39,903 nt of DNA from an uncultured Mycoplasmatota bacterium. GTDB lineage: Bacteria > Bacillota_I > Bacilli_A > RF39 > UBA660. Positions 9,967 to 20,055 of this stretch are shown here, piece by piece. The notes under the pieces were generated by a model that was not told the DNA's origin, ran no database searches, and saw only the letters and a program-made list of their open reading frames with translations. How positions within the stretch are numbered: position 1 is the stretch's first letter; every line of letters starts with the position of its first letter. A program made the position numbers and the translations under genes. The DNA is taken from NCBI GenBank assembly GCA_948466395.1, contig CAOKAG010000010.1:1-39903 (forward strand), in the 5' to 3' direction.

Positions 9967-10404
9967 TTACTTATGATAATTTTCATGATTGTTAATTTTA
10001 AATGCTCGATAGATTTGTTCAAGTAATATCCCTCGAAACAATCCATGTGGGAAAGTCATTTTAGACAGGGATAAAGGAAAATCACTTCTTTCTTTTATTT
10101 TAGCTGACAAACCTAAAGAACTTCCTATAACAAAAGTGATACAACTGGTTTTGATGAATGTAGAATCAAGCCTATTAGCAAAGGCTACACTATCTAAACA
10201 TTGACCTTCTATTTCTAAAGTAATCACATAATCTTTTTCTCCTATGTGTTTTAAAATACTCTTTTCTTCACGCTCTAAACTCTCTTCATCTTTTAATTCA
10301 ATGATTTCTATTTTATGATATTTAGAGATTCTTTTGGTATAATCAGCAACTAATTCGGTTAGATACGATTCCTTTAACTTCCCTAAACAAATAATTTTTA
10401 ACAT
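9967..10404 (-). CDS. rlmH: 23S rRNA (pseudouridine1915-N3)-methyltransferase
   Basis: MLKIICLGKLKESYL, FVIGSSLGLS, FPHGLFRGILLEQIYRAFKINNHENYHK. Confidence 0.97.
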   Translation of the reverse strand: MLKIICLGKLKESYLTELVADYTKRISKYHKIEIIELKDEESLEREEKSILKHIGEKDYVITLEIEGQCLDSVAFANRLDSTFIKTSCITFVIGSSLGLSAKIKERSDFPLSLSKMTFPHGLFRGILLEQIYRAFKINNHENYHK

Positions 10405-11159
10405 ACAACCTCAGTAATTTCAGATTGCTTAGCACATTCAATATTTGAAAAATCAATATCATATTCCTTAAACGTTTCATGAATCATTTCTAATGCTTTC
10501 TCACTGGTATTATTAATATGACTTAAATGCATTAAAATAATTTTTTTCGTATGAGGACCAATCAGTTTCGTTAAGTAAAAGGAAGAATCCTTATTCGATA
10601 AATGACCATAACTTCCCACTACTCGTGTTTTTAACCATTTAGGATAAGGTCCATTCATAAGCATTTCAATATCATGGTTACTTTCGAATAAATAAATATC
10701 TTTATCTTTTAAAAGATTAAAATATTTTCGATTAATATACCCTGTGTCCGTCACATACACAACCGATTCTTTATGACTTTCTATAATAAAATTTCTAGCA
10801 TCTGGCGCATCATGAGAAGACTTAATTGAACTAATTTTAACATCTTTTAAATAAATAGTATCTTCAAATAAAATTAAGTTTTCATACTCTTTAAGATTTT
10901 CTAAATCGGGTAACATTTCTTTACTCACATAAACAGGCGTTTTATAACGGTTAGTAAAAGTTTTTAAAGCACTTGTATGATCTTTATGGGTATGAGAAAT
11001 AATAATGGCATCAATGTCTTTTGGATTCACTTCAATACTTTCTAATTTTTCGCGTATATATTTTGCATTTTTACCTAAATCCAAAATTATTTTAGACTCC
11101 TGAGTTTCAATATAGGTAGCATTACCTTCACTACCACTGGCTAAAACAACGACTTTCAT
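10398..11159 (-). CDS. walJ: MBL-fold hydrolase of the YycJ/WalJ family
   Basis: VVVLASGSEGNATYIE, ISHTHKDHTSAL; upstream of rlmH. Confidence 0.88.
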   Translation of the reverse strand: MKVVVLASGSEGNATYIETQESKIILDLGKNAKYIREKLESIEVNPKDIDAIIISHTHKDHTSALKTFTNRYKTPVYVSKEMLPDLENLKEYENLILFEDTIYLKDVKISSIKSSHDAPDARNFIIESHKESVVYVTDTGYINRKYFNLLKDKDIYLFESNHDIEMLMNGPYPKWLKTRVVGSYGHLSNKDSSFYLTKLIGPHTKKIILMHLSHINNTSEKALEMIHETFKEYDIDFSNIECAKQSEITEVVC

Positions 11160-12658
11160 TATCTAAACAAACTCCATGGATTAATCCAAGTTCCTTTATT
11201 TGGTTCTCCTTTAGAAACACCAAAATGCAAATGTGTACCTGTTGATGAACCACTACTTCCCATATAGCCAATCACTTGACCACGCGTCACCTGATCCCCA
11301 ATATTAACGTTTACGTTATTGGTTAAATGGGCATACATAGTATAATAGCCATTCTCATGACGAATCACCACATAATTTCCATACGTCCCACCACATTGAT
11401 TACGGTAATACCCCACATTAGGACAAGTATGAAATTGATCCACCACTTCACCCGCTTGAGAAGCGTAAATAGGTGAGCCCATTCCTGTTCCAGAAATATC
11501 AATCGCATCGTGAAAAGATCCCCAACGCCATTCAAAACCAGAAGTAATAACATAAGGACGATTCGTTGGCCAGCCCCAATATTTACCATTATCTTGATAA
11601 CCACCTGTTGGTTTATATCCACCTTTTGTTGTAATTTCATTTTGAGTCTCTCGAATCACAACATCACTAATCTTATCAAAACCTTGATTCTCTTCCCCAT
11701 TTACAATTTGTGTTCTCTTACTCGTTCGAACAATGCCTGGAATTCCTACTTGTGTAACTTCACTATAATCAAGAGGTTTACTAGAATCATAAACCACTTC
11801 TTTTTCATACACCTGTTCAGCATCTTCAACAGAATAAATGCTTTCTACTAACGTCAAAATCGGATTAATCAAGGTAATATTTACTTTTTCTCCGATTGCC
11901 AAAATACTCTCTTCACTCTTATATTTAGGATTAGCAATTAAAAACTCTTTTGTATTTAACTGATTATCAGAAGAAATAGAAGCAATGGTATCGCCAGATT
12001 TTACTGTATAACTACTTTGTTCTTTATTCGAACCAAAAAGTAAAAATTGAGTGAGTTCAATAGGATCCGTATATATTTTTTGATTCACACTTATATGAGC
12101 AGGTTTAATAGTAATCGTTTCTTCAAAAAACATATTTTCAATAATACGACCTACGTCTTCAATTTCTTCTTGTTTATTATTGATGTATTTATTAAAATCA
12201 CTTTCCTCAACAAAGGCATTAATAACGTTTTTTAAAGACTCTTCGAAAATTTGGTTATTTAAAACATATAAAACTAAATCCGCTTTTCCCTCTTTATTAA
12301 ACTTAATCTTAATCACATAACCTTCAATAGTAAAATCATCTTCATCTTTAATCTTATCATAAATTTCTTGAGCACTAATGACATTTTGATTATAAGTTTT
12401 ATATTCTTTAATTTCAAAACCATTAGGAGGATAAACATGATCCACTTGATATGTTTCCTTAATCTCTTTTTGTTCTTCATTAATAAGTGCATACAACTCA
12501 TCTTGATCATTAATTAAACCTAATTTGTTTCCATTTAAATACACTTGATAAACTTTATAAGCTTGATTATAAAGTCGTTCACTAAACCCCACAATCATGA
12601 ATAAAAAAACCAGTCCCATTGTTATAAAAATGGTGCGTATTTTATCTTTCTTTTTCAT
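11159..12658 (-). CDS. M23 family peptidase with LysM and G5-like domains
   Basis: YTVKSGDTIASIS (LysM), VYDSSKPLDYSEVTQVGIPGI...(G5-like), HDAIDISGTGMGSPIYA, YAHL, GSSGSSTGTHLHFG (M23). Confidence 0.92.
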   Translation of the reverse strand: MKKKDKIRTIFITMGLVFLFMIVGFSERLYNQAYKVYQVYLNGNKLGLINDQDELYALINEEQKEIKETYQVDHVYPPNGFEIKEYKTYNQNVISAQEIYDKIKDEDDFTIEGYVIKIKFNKEGKADLVLYVLNNQIFEESLKNVINAFVEESDFNKYINNKQEEIEDVGRIIENMFFEETITIKPAHISVNQKIYTDPIELTQFLLFGSNKEQSSYTVKSGDTIASISSDNQLNTKEFLIANPKYKSEESILAIGEKVNITLINPILTLVESIYSVEDAEQVYEKEVVYDSSKPLDYSEVTQVGIPGIVRTSKRTQIVNGEENQGFDKISDVVIRETQNEITTKGGYKPTGGYQDNGKYWGWPTNRPYVITSGFEWRWGSFHDAIDISGTGMGSPIYASQAGEVVDQFHTCPNVGYYRNQCGGTYGNYVVIRHENGYYTMYAHLTNNVNVNIGDQVTRGQVIGYMGSSGSSTGTHLHFGVSKGEPNKGTWINPWSLFR

Positions 12659-14016
12659 GAATTCACTCCTTCTTCATTCGCTACTTTCAAATAATTTTTA
12701 AAACAACTTTTATCGAGTTCAAATAAAAGATTGACTAATCCCGTTGAACCTCGACGATGTTTAGCAATAATGAGATCAGCGGGAACAATCGTTTCCTTTT
12801 TCTCACTTGTTTTGGCTTGATTATAATCCGCACGATCAATAAACAAAACCAAATCCGCATCTTGTTCGATAGACCCTGACTCACGCAAATCACTTAATTT
12901 AGGTTGCTTCGATTCCCTTCGTTGTTCTACCCCACGATTTAATTGAGCAAGAGCAATAACTGGAACTTTTAATTCCATAGCCAATGTTTTTAAACTACGA
13001 GAAATGTCAGAGACTTCCACTTGTCTAGACTCAGTTCTAGCGCCACTTGTTAATAACTGTAAATAGTCGATAACCACTAAAGCCAGTCCCTTTTCACCTC
13101 TGGCAAGACTTCGACACTTTGCTTTAATTTCAGGAGCGGTAATAGACGCATTATCTTCAATATAGATATTCGTATCCGCAAGCTGACTCATGGCCTCATT
13201 AAACTTTTTCCAATCGGTATTATTAAGCATCCCTGTCTTTAATTTGTCCGCTTCAATACTTCCCACCGCACTAATCATACGATTAACCAATTGGTCCGCA
13301 CTCATTTCCAAATTAAAAATAGCAATGGCTTTTTCAGTTGTTTTCGCCGCATTCACCGCTAAGTTTAAAGCAAAAGCGGTTTTACCCATACCTGGCCTAG
13401 CCGCAATAATAATAAGTTCACTTTCATGTAAGCCACTTGTTGCTTTATCCAAATCATAAAAACCGGTTTCCAAACCCGTAATAACACTTTTATTACGAGC
13501 CAAAATCTCGATATTTTCTTGAGCTCTTCTTAACGCATCCTTAATTGTAATAAATTCACTGGTTGTTCTTGCTCGTGCCACCAATGCCACTTTTCTTTCC
13601 GCCTGATCTAAAGTCGTACTCAAGTCTTTTTCTTCTTCATAACTCTCAGTAATAATATCCGTCGCCGCATCAATTAAATTTCTTCGAATAGCTTTTTCTT
13701 TAACAATTTTAATGTAAGAATCCACATTAGAAGCATTAACCACCGAATCAATAACTTCAGAAAGATAATCTAAACCTCCAATTGCGTTCAAATTCTTTTG
13801 TTTATCCAGTTCATCCGTGACCGTTGTAATATCAATCGGTGTTCCATTTTTATAAAGATTTTCTAAAGCTTTAAAAATTTTTTTATTGGCGTCATTATAA
13901 AACATCGATTCATTGACTTCTTCAACAATCTTTTCTAAAGCCGACTTATTTAAAAAACAAACCCCTAAAATACTCATCTCAGCTTCTTTATTCTGAGGCA
14001 TTTGTTTCACAGCCAT
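12655..14016 (-). CDS. dnaB: Replicative DNA helicase
   Basis: IIIAARPGMGKTAFALNLA, VIDYLQLL, LRESGSIEQDADLVLFIDR. Confidence 0.98.
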   Translation of the reverse strand: MAVKQMPQNKEAEMSILGVCFLNKSALEKIVEEVNESMFYNDANKKIFKALENLYKNGTPIDITTVTDELDKQKNLNAIGGLDYLSEVIDSVVNASNVDSYIKIVKEKAIRRNLIDAATDIITESYEEEKDLSTTLDQAERKVALVARARTTSEFITIKDALRRAQENIEILARNKSVITGLETGFYDLDKATSGLHESELIIIAARPGMGKTAFALNLAVNAAKTTEKAIAIFNLEMSADQLVNRMISAVGSIEADKLKTGMLNNTDWKKFNEAMSQLADTNIYIEDNASITAPEIKAKCRSLARGEKGLALVVIDYLQLLTSGARTESRQVEVSDISRSLKTLAMELKVPVIALAQLNRGVEQRRESKQPKLSDLRESGSIEQDADLVLFIDRADYNQAKTSEKKETIVPADLIIAKHRRGSTGLVNLLFELDKSCFKNYLKVANEEGVNS

Positions 14017-14028
14017 AAAAGCGCCTCC

Positions 14029-14472
14029 TTACTTTTCTTTTAAATGAATCGTCACTTTAAATTGAACTTTTTTATGAAGCACAAATTGGATTTCATAAGA
14101 ACCCAAAGTGGTAATAGTATCAGATAAATGAATACATTTTTTATCTACAGAAATGCCTTGTTCTTTTAATTTATCACTAATTTGCTTAGATGAAACTGAA
14201 CCAAAAGTCTTTCCTTCCTTTCCTGTTTTTAAATAAAAAACTAAATTAGCTTTCTCAATTTTTTCTTTAACTAAAATTAAGGATTCAATTAAATTTTCTT
14301 CATTTATTTTTCTTTCTGTTTGTTCTTGCTCCAATACTTCTTTACTTCTTTTTGAATAAGGAACCGCTAATTTATTTTTAATTAAAAAATTATTAGCATA
14401 ACCATCACTTACTTCTATAATAGCATCCTTTTTTCCTTGTTTCTTTACATCCTGAAGCAATATGACTTTCAT
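14029..14472 (-). CDS. rplI: 50S ribosomal protein L9
   Basis: MKVILLQDVKKQGKKDAIIEVSDGYANNFLI. Confidence 0.97.
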   Translation of the reverse strand: MKVILLQDVKKQGKKDAIIEVSDGYANNFLIKNKLAVPYSKRSKEVLEQEQTERKINEENLIESLILVKEKIEKANLVFYLKTGKEGKTFGSVSSKQISDKLKEQGISVDKKCIHLSDTITTLGSYEIQFVLHKKVQFKVTIHLKEK

Positions 14473-14560
14473 AAAATCCCAACCTTTCGTTTCTTAAATA
14501 TTATATCACATCTTTTAAAAGAAAGAGAAAATACTAACACAAGTCTTTTATTTTTTATCA

Positions 14561-14586
14561 TAAAAAAAATAGACTTTTGTCTATTT
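14561..14586 (-). terminator. Rho-independent terminator of the rpsF-ssb-rpsR operon
   Basis: Minus strand AAATAGAC-AAAA-GTCTATTT-TTTTTATG; overlaps the end of rpsR. Confidence 0.8.
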
Positions 14587-14796
14587 AACATAAGGTATTA
14601 AAGCCATAAATCTAGCATATTTAATTTGTTGAGCAATATGTCTTTGATGTTTTGCACAAGCTCCAGTCATACGACGAGGTAAAATCTTTCCTTTTTCATT
14701 AATATATTTATTAATAATCATAACGTCTTTATAATCAACACTTTTACCAGCACACATTTGACAAATTTTTTTCTTTTTACGACGAAATTCTGGCAT
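14581..14796 (-). CDS. rpsR: 30S ribosomal protein S18
   Basis: RRKKKICQMCAGKSVDYKD...GKILPRRMTGACAKHQRHIAQQIKYARFMALIPY. Confidence 0.97.
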   Translation of the reverse strand: MPEFRRKKKKICQMCAGKSVDYKDVMIINKYINEKGKILPRRMTGACAKHQRHIAQQIKYARFMALIPYVK

Positions 14797-14813
14797 AATC
14801 TATTCTCCTTTCC

Positions 14814-15278
14814 TTAGAATGGTAAATCATCATCCGTTAAAGCAATTTCTTCTCCAAAGTCTTTGTAAGGATCTTCAGAAATATCTGAAGTTGGAAGATC
14901 ACCCGTTGAATAATGGTCAGTAGGATTAGAACTGTAATTGTTCTCTTTATTTTGACTATCACCTTTGGTTCCTAAAAAAGTAACATTATCACAAATAATA
15001 TCCGTTGTATAACGTTTTGAACCATCTTGAGCATCATAGCTTCCTGTTTGAATACGACCCTCAACAGCAACTTGCGTTCCCTTGACACAATATTTTGCAA
15101 TATTTTCAGCTTGTTTTCTCCAAGCAACACAATTAATAAAATCAGCGCCTCTTTCACCATTTTGATCCTGATAAGTACGTGTAACAGCAAGCGTAAATCG
15201 TGTAACAATTGATCCACTCATAGTACTACGCTTTTCTGGATCTCTAGCAAGTCTTCCAATTAAAATAACTTTATTCAT
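14814..15278 (-). CDS. ssb: Single-stranded DNA-binding protein
   Basis: MNKVILIGRLARDPEKR...FINCVAWRKQAENI; acidic tip ALTDDDLPF. Confidence 0.97.
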   Translation of the reverse strand: MNKVILIGRLARDPEKRSTMSGSIVTRFTLAVTRTYQDQNGERGADFINCVAWRKQAENIAKYCVKGTQVAVEGRIQTGSYDAQDGSKRYTTDIICDNVTFLGTKGDSQNKENNYSSNPTDHYSTGDLPTSDISEDPYKDFGEEIALTDDDLPF

Positions 15279-15283
15279 AATTC

Positions 15284-15574
15284 TTACTCCTCATCTAATC
15301 GAATGATTAAATGTCTTAAAATATTTTCATTTAATGAAGCTTTACGATCAAGCTCACTTCGAGCAGCATTATCAGCTTCAATATGCATAACGTAATAATA
15401 ACCACTGATTTCTTTTTTAATCGGATAAGCTAATTTTTTCTCACCAAGCTCATTAAAATCAACAACTTTACCTTTATTATCAGTCACAATTGTTTTCATA
15501 GATTCAGCACATTTTTTAATATCCGCACTTTCTTGTGCAGACTTAACAATAAACATTACTTCATATTTTTTCAT
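15284..15574 (-). CDS. rpsF: 30S ribosomal protein S6
   Basis: MKKYEVMFIVKSAQESADIK...LGEKKLAYPIKKEISGYYYVMHIEAD. Confidence 0.96.
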   Translation of the reverse strand: MKKYEVMFIVKSAQESADIKKCAESMKTIVTDNKGKVVDFNELGEKKLAYPIKKEISGYYYVMHIEADNAARSELDRKASLNENILRHLIIRLDEE

Positions 15575-15581
15575 ATTCTAC

Positions 15582-15645
15582 ACCTCCTTATGGTCTAACT
15601 CGGCTTCAGTTTTCCTAAAGCAAGGAGTAAATTCATACTCGCTTA
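15582..15645 (-). promoter_or_regulatory. Probable ribosomal S6:S18 autoregulatory leader
   Basis: Located between the rpsF promoter and RBS; minus strand ...AAGCGAGTATGAATTTACTCCTTGCTTTAGGAAAACTGAAGCCGAGTTAGACCATAAGGAGGTG, containing a CCG motif and AGACCATAAGGAGG. Confidence 0.5.
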
Positions 15646-15647
15646 AG

Positions 15648-15676
15648 ATTATAACAAAAATAACCTTTAATGTAAA
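15648..15676 (-). promoter_or_regulatory. Sigma-A-type promoter of the rpsF operon
   Basis: Minus strand TTTACA-17 nt-TATAAT. Confidence 0.8.
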
Positions 15677-15738
15677 CTATTTATTTTTTTTAAAATTATG
15701 ACTAAAACTTTATAATTGAATAACCAAAAAAATGATTT

Positions 15739-16452
15739 TCACTCATCTTTATAAGGTACTCTTATTCGTTCTAAATTAAAAAGACTTCCATCATTACTTT
15801 TTTCTTTTAGCGTGTCAAAAACTTTTTTGTATTCCCCTTTCATTTCTTCATAAGTTGGGTTAACCAAAAGTAAAAGCCTCACTAAAACCATAAATCTTTC
15901 ATGGTTCGATAAATAGCTATAAATAGCATTAATAGTAAGCGCATCTAATGCAAGAACCATTTTCATTTGTAAATAATCTGGAACTTTTAAAAAAAATCCA
16001 GCGTCATCTCCTAATTCACAAGTTAATTGATAAAACAGTTTTAAATTACCTTTAAACATCCTATTCTTTATTATATTTTCTAACAAAACGACTTGATTTT
16101 GAGACTGAATTTCTTTAAATAAAGGCCGAATCTCAACCTCGTTTTGCTTACGCTTTAAACTAGATTCATTAGCACAATCATCTAAAACATTTGTTATTTT
16201 AATGTTTTTTTTCAAAATATAGACTCTTAAAAATTCAATATCACTGGGTATAAAATTACCTGACTGAATTCTTTTTCTTTTGATATTGGCTAAAATTTTT
16301 TCTTTTTCAGAATCAAACCAAGCTTTTTCATTTTGAAATCTATAAGTATAAGAATCTATATTTTCTAAAGTTCCACTCATCACTTCATGAGGGATCGTTT
16401 CATTTTCAAAACCAAAAGTTTTTATTTCTACCATTAATCGACACAATTCCAT
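15739..16452 (-). CDS. Hypothetical protein
   Basis: 237-aa ORF with GGAGGG RBS upstream of the ATG. Confidence 0.7.
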   Translation of the reverse strand: MELCRLMVEIKTFGFENETIPHEVMSGTLENIDSYTYRFQNEKAWFDSEKEKILANIKRKRIQSGNFIPSDIEFLRVYILKKNIKITNVLDDCANESSLKRKQNEVEIRPLFKEIQSQNQVVLLENIIKNRMFKGNLKLFYQLTCELGDDAGFFLKVPDYLQMKMVLALDALTINAIYSYLSNHERFMVLVRLLLLVNPTYEEMKGEYKKVFDTLKEKSNDGSLFNLERIRVPYKDE

Positions 16453-16504
16453 AAATACCCTCCAAAATCATTTTAACAAAATGAACCAAAAGAAAAAAGA
16501 CCCA

Positions 16505-17152
16505 TTAGTCTTTTGATTTTCCAAGTAAATTCAATAAATCTAAGAAAATATTAATATAATCTAAGTATAAATTTAAAGCGCCGACGATACTTAAATTATC
16601 TTCTGGAATAGTACTGTTCTCAGCTAGTCTCTTAATCTTTTGAACATCATAAGCCGTAAATCCCATAAAGACAACCATACTAACTAAAGTTAATACAAAA
16701 TCGAATTGTTCGTAATTCAAAAAAAGATTAACTAAAAAGCAAATAATTACGCCAAATAAAATCATCATCAAATAGGTTCCTAGTTTTGTTAAATCCAATT
16801 TTGTAAAATAGCCAAGAAGACCAAAAACAAGAAAAACAACCGCCGCAATTAGAAAAACATACAAAATAGATGATAAACTATAAATAACAAAGATTGAAGA
16901 TAATGAAAGACCTGTCACAAAACTATAAATAATAAAACAAATTCTAGCCATAGTTTTACTCATCGAATGCACTTTTGCTGATAAAAAGATGACTAACAAT
17001 AACTCTACAATACATAAAACAATATAAATTGAATTTTTATAAATATTAATAATCATCGTTTCATTAGAAGCCACACCATAGCCAGTAATAAAAGTGACCA
17101 ATAGTCCTATAAACATCCAAATAAATGTTTTACTCATTAATTTACTTTCCAT
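16505..17152 (-). CDS. Bax inhibitor-1 (BI-1/YetJ) family membrane protein
   Basis: Seven hydrophobic segments; FVTGLSLSSIF, GFTAYDVQKIKRLAE, GALNLYLDYINIFLDLLNLLG. Confidence 0.88.
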   Translation of the reverse strand: MESKLMSKTFIWMFIGLLVTFITGYGVASNETMIINIYKNSIYIVLCIVELLLVIFLSAKVHSMSKTMARICFIIYSFVTGLSLSSIFVIYSLSSILYVFLIAAVVFLVFGLLGYFTKLDLTKLGTYLMMILFGVIICFLVNLFLNYEQFDFVLTLVSMVVFMGFTAYDVQKIKRLAENSTIPEDNLSIVGALNLYLDYINIFLDLLNLLGKSKD

Positions 17153-17209
17153 ACGATTCCTCCTAAATCAATATATGTATTATATCACGCTTCCATACAA
17201 AAGCAAAGA

Positions 17210-18310
17210 CTAGACATTAAAACGAAAATAAACAATATCGCCATCTTGCATCAAATAGTCTTTTCCCTCTAAATACAATTTACCACGTTCTTGAACCACT
17301 TTATCATCCTTTAATTCTTCTAAATCATTAAACTTCATAATCTCCGCTTTAATGAATCCTCTTTCAATATCACTGTGAATCAGTCCAGCACACGTTTTAG
17401 CATTCATTCCTTTTTTAAAGGTCCACGCTTTCACCTCATCACTTCCCACCGTAAAGAAAGTTTGTAAGCCTAAAAGCTCATACGTGGCAAATATAAGTTT
17501 ATCCAATCCACTAGAAGCAATCCCTAAATCATTTAAGAAAGCTTGTTTTTCACTACTTTCTAACTCAGCGAGTTCAGATTCAATTTTAGCACACATCACA
17601 ATAACCGAAGACTTTTCCTTGGAAGCATAAGAACAAACAGCTTTTGTGTAATCGTTTTCTCCCAAAACCACATCCTCTTCTAAAACATTCGCAACATAAA
17701 TCATGGGTTTTAAAGTAATAAAATTAAAAGATTTTAAAAGATTAAGCTCCTCCTCGGAAAAATCAATCAGTCTTAAAGGTTGATTATCTAATAAAGCATT
17801 TTGAGCTTTCTTTAAAGCTTCTAATTCTTGCAAGGCTTCTTTATCTTTTGTCGTCATCGCTTTCTTTTCAATCTTAGAAATACGATTTTCAATAATTTCT
17901 AAGTCCGCCAAAATAAGCTCTAAGTTAATAATCTCAATATCTCGTATAGGATCGACGTCGCCTTCAACATGAATAATAGAGGAATCTTTAAAACATCGGA
18001 CCACTTCAACAATCGCATCCACTTCACGAATATGAGACAAAAACTTATTACCAAGCCCCTCACCTTTAGAAGCCCCTTTAACCAGTCCAGCAATATCAGT
18101 AAATTCAAAAGTTGTGGGTACACAAGATTGGGGAACATATAAGTTTTCTAAAAACTCAAGTCTCGCATCTGGCACGGTAACCATACCAACATTTGGGTCA
18201 ATCGTAGCAAAAGGATAATTGGCGGCCAAAATATTTTTTTTCGTTATAGCATTAAAAAGCGTCGATTTACCAACATTGGGTAAGCCCACAATACCCGCTT
18301 TCAAAGACAT
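17210..18310 (-). CDS. ychF: Redox-regulated ATPase/GTPase YchF
   Basis: AGIVGLPNVGKSTLFNAIT, NYPFATIDPNVG, DIAGLVKGASKGEGLGNKFLSHIREVDAI, TGS-type C-terminus. Confidence 0.97.
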   Translation of the reverse strand: MSLKAGIVGLPNVGKSTLFNAITKKNILAANYPFATIDPNVGMVTVPDARLEFLENLYVPQSCVPTTFEFTDIAGLVKGASKGEGLGNKFLSHIREVDAIVEVVRCFKDSSIIHVEGDVDPIRDIEIINLELILADLEIIENRISKIEKKAMTTKDKEALQELEALKKAQNALLDNQPLRLIDFSEEELNLLKSFNFITLKPMIYVANVLEEDVVLGENDYTKAVCSYASKEKSSVIVMCAKIESELAELESSEKQAFLNDLGIASSGLDKLIFATYELLGLQTFFTVGSDEVKAWTFKKGMNAKTCAGLIHSDIERGFIKAEIMKFNDLEELKDDKVVQERGKLYLEGKDYLMQDGDIVYFRFNV

Positions 18311-18323
18311 AAATAATCACCTC

Positions 18324-19868
18324 TTATAACGTTGGAAAAGCATGAATTCCTATTGGAACCCCTACTATATACCAACCAATTAATATTGTCAATAATAGAA
18401 CAAGAGTCAAAAGACTAAATGGAAGCATATAACGAATGGATTTCAAAAGATTAATCGGTTTTCTTCCTTGATTGTATTTTTCAAGTAAAGCCAAATAAAT
18501 AACAAAATAAGCAAACAATGGCGTAAGACCAATACTGACCGACTCTCCAAAACGGAAAATAACTTGAGCAAACTCAGGAGACATCCCCGCTTTCATAAAC
18601 GCTGGAATAGCAACCCCTGATAAGATAGACCATCTTGAAAGGGAAGAAGGCAACAAAAACGTAGAAAAGACGGTAACAAAAAATAAAAGTAAAATAAGGG
18701 GAATGCCCGTAAACGAAGAATCTTCAATAAGAGTAGCTAAAAAAGTAGTGGCCACATTGCCAATATTCGTATATTTAAAAACATTAATTAAAATAGAAAC
18801 AAAGAAAATCAAAACCAGTGTCTGACCAATGCCATCCAAAGAATGACCTAAATCTTCACATAAATCTTTATTATTTCGAATCGTCTTAGCACCAATGCCA
18901 TAAAAGAAACCTAAAATAACAAAGCCCATAGTAACAATAAACACAAACCCTGTACTAAAAAAAGAATTATAGCTAAAAAGTTTATCAATATAAAAAACTT
19001 GACTCTGATCGAGCAATTTTCCTGAAAAAGGAAAACCAGGAATAATATTATACATAAAGATTAAAAAATAGATTAAGAAAGCAAACAAAGCAAAACAAAG
19101 GCCTTTTTTCTCATTCTTTCCCATAAAAAATTCTTCTTCAACTTCTGTTTCTGGAAAGTCATATTTATCCAGCTTATAAACGAGATACCTCTCGACAATT
19201 TGAGTAATAAAAATCGCCATAAGCAAAATAGCTAAAATCATAATGAATAAAAAACTTCCTACTTCAATCGCGTAATTTACATCCACCACTCTAGAAGCTA
19301 AAGTAGTCAAAGACAAAAGCGAAGAATCCATACTTGTAAAAATAATACTTAATCCATAGCCACACGTTAAACCCGCAAAAGATGCAATGATTCCTAAACT
19401 TGGATTTCTTTTACCATGTCGAAACAAAATACCTGCCAAAGGAAGCATAATCACGAAGGAAATATCACCGATAAAACTTAAAAGGATACTTAACAAAACA
19501 AGAACAAAAGTAACATGAATCTTTTTAGCATTTTTGGTAAGAAGAATAATGGCCACTTTTAAAAAGCCACTTTTTTCCATAATACCAATCCCAATTAAAA
19601 TAATCAGTAGACTACTTAAAGGCGTAAAAAGGGTAAAATTACTCACAGTACTTGTGAAAATATACTTTAAACCCCTCAAACTAAAAAGAGAAGAAACCTC
19701 AGCAATGTAGGTATTGTACTCTAAAGAAGTGGGACTAATTTTTTTAGAAGTCACCTGAACTCCCAGTAAAGACAACACGCCACTCAAAACAATTGTAACC
19801 CCAATCATAATTAAAAGGGTCATAATGGGATGTAAAGTTATTTTTTCTTTTAATTTATTTACGTTCAT
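18324..19868 (-). CDS. AbgT-family transporter
   Basis: Polytopic; MSPEFAQVIFRFGESVSIGLTPLFAYFVIYLALLEKYN; start adjusted to MNVNK after AGGTGATACAA. Confidence 0.85.
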   Translation of the reverse strand: MNVNKLKEKITLHPIMTLLIMIGVTIVLSGVLSLLGVQVTSKKISPTSLEYNTYIAEVSSLFSLRGLKYIFTSTVSNFTLFTPLSSLLIILIGIGIMEKSGFLKVAIILLTKNAKKIHVTFVLVLLSILLSFIGDISFVIMLPLAGILFRHGKRNPSLGIIASFAGLTCGYGLSIIFTSMDSSLLSLTTLASRVVDVNYAIEVGSFLFIMILAILLMAIFITQIVERYLVYKLDKYDFPETEVEEEFFMGKNEKKGLCFALFAFLIYFLIFMYNIIPGFPFSGKLLDQSQVFYIDKLFSYNSFFSTGFVFIVTMGFVILGFFYGIGAKTIRNNKDLCEDLGHSLDGIGQTLVLIFFVSILINVFKYTNIGNVATTFLATLIEDSSFTGIPLILLLFFVTVFSTFLLPSSLSRWSILSGVAIPAFMKAGMSPEFAQVIFRFGESVSIGLTPLFAYFVIYLALLEKYNQGRKPINLLKSIRYMLPFSLLTLVLLLTILIGWYIVGVPIGIHAFPTL

Positions 19869-20055
19869 TTGTATCACCTAATACTTTTTTTAATTTCCGT
19901 TCAAACTCCAATCGATCCATCATAATTTCTCGACCACAATGTTGACACTTAATTTTAATATCGACCCCTACTCTTGTAATCATCCATAAATTATCCCCAC
20001 ACGCATGCGCTTTTTTCATAATAACTAAATCGTTTAATTTATAATTTTTATTCAT
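19855..20055 (-). CDS. DUF951 family protein (YyzM-like)
   Basis: MKKAHACGDNLWMITRVGVDIKIKCQHCGREIMMDRLEFERKLKKV. Confidence 0.93.
   Translation of the reverse strand: MNKNYKLNDLVIMKKAHACGDNLWMITRVGVDIKIKCQHCGREIMMDRLEFERKLKKVLGDTNERK

Noticed and set aside
11365-11851. ORFs overlapping the M23 peptidase gene on both strands
   Set aside because: Overlap well-conserved LysM/G5/M23 coding sequence; spurious.
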